Virus record (IMG/VR): IMGVR_UViG_3300023174_000100
Span: 1-64,000 of that record
DNA: 64,000 nt
Reading direction: 5' to 3' (one strand)
Origin: a virus
The notes under the pieces are model-generated. The model saw only the letters and a program-made list of their open reading frames with translations, was not told the DNA's origin and ran no database searches. A program made the position numbers and the translations under genes. This document shows, piece by piece, positions 62,393 through 64,000 of the stretch (the first letter of the stretch is position 1; the number at the start of each line of letters is the position of its first letter).

Positions 62393-62585
62393 TTATGAAG
62401 ATGCAGCAATGAATTTAATATATGATATCACATCAAAAAATAATTTCTCTAATTGGTCGGAGAAAGCTACTAAAAAACAAAAAATAGACATATCTGAAAA
62501 AATGTTATCCTACTTTGAAAAAACTAATGATTTTACTAAATGTATTGTAATTAAAAATGCTCTAAAAAAAATGAAACATGTATAA
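62376..62585 (+). CDS. Small hypothetical protein
   Basis: A 69-residue helical protein (MAQIRDYEDAAMNLIYDITS at the start) that overlaps genes on both sides (17 and 8 bases). No domain is recognised. Confidence 0.55.
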   Translation: MAQIRDYEDAAMNLIYDITSKNNFSNWSEKATKKQKIDISEKMLSYFEKTNDFTKCIVIKNALKKMKHV

Positions 62586-62991
62586 ATTAAAGTGGATTTT
62601 ATCATTAGAAAAAGTTTTCATGTATTTAGTAGATCCTAATACAAATTCTTTATTATCATCAAAAGAATATGATAATTTCATGGATGCTATAGATGATATT
62701 CCTAATGATATATCCAATGTTACATTACCTGATGAATGGATAAAAAAAGATGATGAATTCAAATACAAGATAACAGTTTTTGAATGCGGTTATGATTATG
62801 AATACTACGTAAAAAGTTTTTATAATTTTTTAGGTATAACTTCTACACAAGCTGAGCAATTAGCTACTATATTATATAAAAATAAGAAAGTAGATTTTAA
62901 AACAATTGTCGATGCTGATTTAGCCTACGAGTTATGCGAAGAACTTTTATTAGATAAATTAAATTTTGAATTAATCGTAACTAATATATAA
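62578..62991 (+). CDS. Hypothetical protein with ClpS/L7-L12-like pattern
   Basis: The 137-residue product has a C-terminal part, from about residue 60, with the pattern YKITVFECGYDYEYYVKSFYNFLGI, AEQLATILYKNKKV, ADLAYELCEELL, FELIVTN. This strand-helix-helix-strand-helix-strand layout resembles the ClpS or ribosomal L7/L12 C-terminal fold. A protease-adaptor role would follow from a ClpS relation; the call is by eye and weak. It shares its last base with the next ATG. Confidence 0.4.
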   Translation: MYKLKWILSLEKVFMYLVDPNTNSLLSSKEYDNFMDAIDDIPNDISNVTLPDEWIKKDDEFKYKITVFECGYDYEYYVKSFYNFLGITSTQAEQLATILYKNKKVDFKTIVDADLAYELCEELLLDKLNFELIVTNI

Positions 62992-63515
62992 TGGGCCTGT
63001 TTCAAAGAAAATCTTTTAATCCTAGCGGAAGACCTCAAATTAATCTTAGTGAGTCCGAAGTTAGATATGCAATAGAAAACACAAGGTCATCTGCGCAAGC
63101 AGCAAAGTTCTTAAGAGTATCTCCTGCAACATTTAAAAAATATGCATCAATATACAAAAATCCTGAAAATGGATTAACTTGGTACGAGATTTCTAATAAT
63201 AAAAAAGGTGTAGGTATTGTTAGATCTCCTAAAGCATCAGATTTTTTTAGTGATTTGAAAGAAGTATTAGAGGGAAAAAAAATATCTCGTAATAAAACTT
63301 ACTTCAAGAAAAGACTCTTTATGTCCGGACTAGTAAAAGAAAAATGCTGTCTTTGTGGATTTGAAGAAAAACGGTTGTCGGATGATACTAGCGCTTTATT
63401 ACTTGATTATAAAGATGGAAATAGCGACAATCAAAAAATAGATAATATAAGAGTTCTATGCTATAACTGTTATTATATAAATGTAGGAAATTTAATAGGA
63501 CCCAAAAACTTTTAA
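62991..63515 (+). CDS. HTH plus degenerate HNH-like zinc protein
   Basis: The 174-residue product starts with a helix-turn-helix-like segment (SESEVRYAIENTRSSAQAAKFLRVSPATFKKYA) and ends with an HNH-like zinc region: CCLCG, then LLLDYKDGNSDN, then NIRVLCYNCYYI. In active HNH enzymes the second block reads like LxxDHxDGN; here Asp-Tyr takes the place of Asp-His, so cleavage may be lost. It could be a DNA-binding regulator or a weak endonuclease. Confidence 0.6.
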   Translation: MGLFQRKSFNPSGRPQINLSESEVRYAIENTRSSAQAAKFLRVSPATFKKYASIYKNPENGLTWYEISNNKKGVGIVRSPKASDFFSDLKEVLEGKKISRNKTYFKKRLFMSGLVKEKCCLCGFEEKRLSDDTSALLLDYKDGNSDNQKIDNIRVLCYNCYYINVGNLIGPKNF

Positions 63516-63517
63516 TT

Positions 63518-63754
63518 ATGATTTCATTAGAATGGAGCGAAAGTATTTTATACAATTCAGCTGAAAATACAGAAGATTACAAAACTTATTACAACGAATA
63601 TTTGTTTAATATTTACTTGAATAACAGGAGTGAATTCCCGAGAAAAAGAGAGAAACTAGAAAAATATCTTATCTCCAATAAAATTAATCCAGATTTTTCC
63701 GAAGTTCAAGAAAGAATAGATAAATTTTTAGAAAACTACGAAGTTTTAAAATGA
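63518..63754 (+). CDS. Small hypothetical protein
   Basis: A 78-residue protein rich in Glu, Lys, Tyr and Asn, with no recognised motif. It overlaps the next gene by four bases (ATGA). Confidence 0.5.
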   Translation: MISLEWSESILYNSAENTEDYKTYYNEYLFNIYLNNRSEFPRKREKLEKYLISNKINPDFSEVQERIDKFLENYEVLK

Positions 63755-63948
63755 GCGAAAAAAAAGAAAATTTATTAGACCATTTGTATTTAGAACTGGG
63801 TCGTTTAGAATATGATATTATATATATAACAAGTATTTTAGAAGAGTCTAAAAGAAAAAAAACTGGAGTAGTATCTGCTATACAGGACTATCTTATAAAA
63901 AATACAGAAAATTTAAAAACAGAAGAAAATGAAACAGATTTGGGTTAA
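63751..63948 (+). CDS. Small coiled-coil hypothetical protein
   Basis: A 65-residue helical protein with heptad-like spacing (LYLELGRLEYDIIYITSILEESKRKK). No domain is recognised. Confidence 0.5.
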   Translation: MSEKKENLLDHLYLELGRLEYDIIYITSILEESKRKKTGVVSAIQDYLIKNTENLKTEENETDLG

Positions 63949-64000
63949 AAGACAGGATGTAGAAAAAGTAAATAATGACATTACTGTAACAGATTGCATA
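63929..64000 (+). CDS. Start of a further gene, cut by the window end
   Basis: An ATG at 63929 opens a frame that stays open to the last base (24 codons, beginning MKQIWVKRQDVEKV). It overlaps the previous gene by 20 bases, in line with the overlapping style here. Too short to assign. Confidence 0.45.
   Translation, partial: MKQIWVKRQDVEKVNNDITVTDCI

Noticed and set aside
1-64000. CRISPR array, insertion sequence or integrase
   Set aside because: No regularly spaced repeats, terminal inverted repeats with a transposase, or recombinase motifs were found in any frame.

Overview
The window is part of the genome of a tailed, contractile (T4-like) bacteriophage. It is AT-rich, and every convincing gene lies on the + strand, tightly packed, often with 1 to 20 base overlaps. 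The evidence is a recognisable T4-type virion set: large terminase, portal, prohead protease, scaffold, gp23-type capsid protein, neck proteins, sheath, tube, tape measure and baseplate. Shine-Dalgarno sequences are almost absent and A-rich stretches precede most starts, which fits a Bacteroidota (Flavobacteriia-like) host; this is inference. Parts of the replication set are not T4-like: the replicative polymerase is family A, and there is a second, exonuclease-less family A-like gene.

Layout. 1-1362: 3' part of a collagen-like fibre gene ending in an S74 self-cleaving chaperone domain. 1364-11400: packaging and head genes. 11492-14787: a small protein, a PhoH-like ATPase and a 769-residue fusion of GT4-like, GT25-like and lysyl-hydroxylase-like domains. 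14843-30990: neck, sheath, three tube-like paralogs, tail chaperone with a probable +1 frameshift, tape measure and baseplate. 30977-44481: replication, recombination and nucleotide metabolism (PolA-like protein, gp32-like SSB, UvsX, 5' exonuclease, DnaB-like helicase, class I ribonucleotide reductase, DNA polymerase, RecB-type nuclease). 44488-59771: an accessory block with about eleven predicted glycosyltransferases, two methyltransferases and a free-standing HNH endonuclease. 59780-64000: small proteins of mostly unknown function.

How the parts may work together. The standout is the pairing of a collagen-like fibre with an enzyme carrying the two activities that animals use to hydroxylate and galactosylate collagen lysines (PLOD-like oxygenase and GT25 transferase). 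All four lysines in the visible collagen region sit in X-Lys-Gly context. The glycosyltransferase block could extend or diversify such glycans, or decorate other virion or host surfaces.

Regulation. The heptamer TATTTAT recurs in the sense orientation in most gaps that precede a gene block and is proposed as a phage promoter element. Four intrinsic terminators are seen, one between two tube paralogs and one just after the frameshifted tail chaperone. A tRNA-shaped RNA with a shortened anticodon arm lies before the HNH gene.
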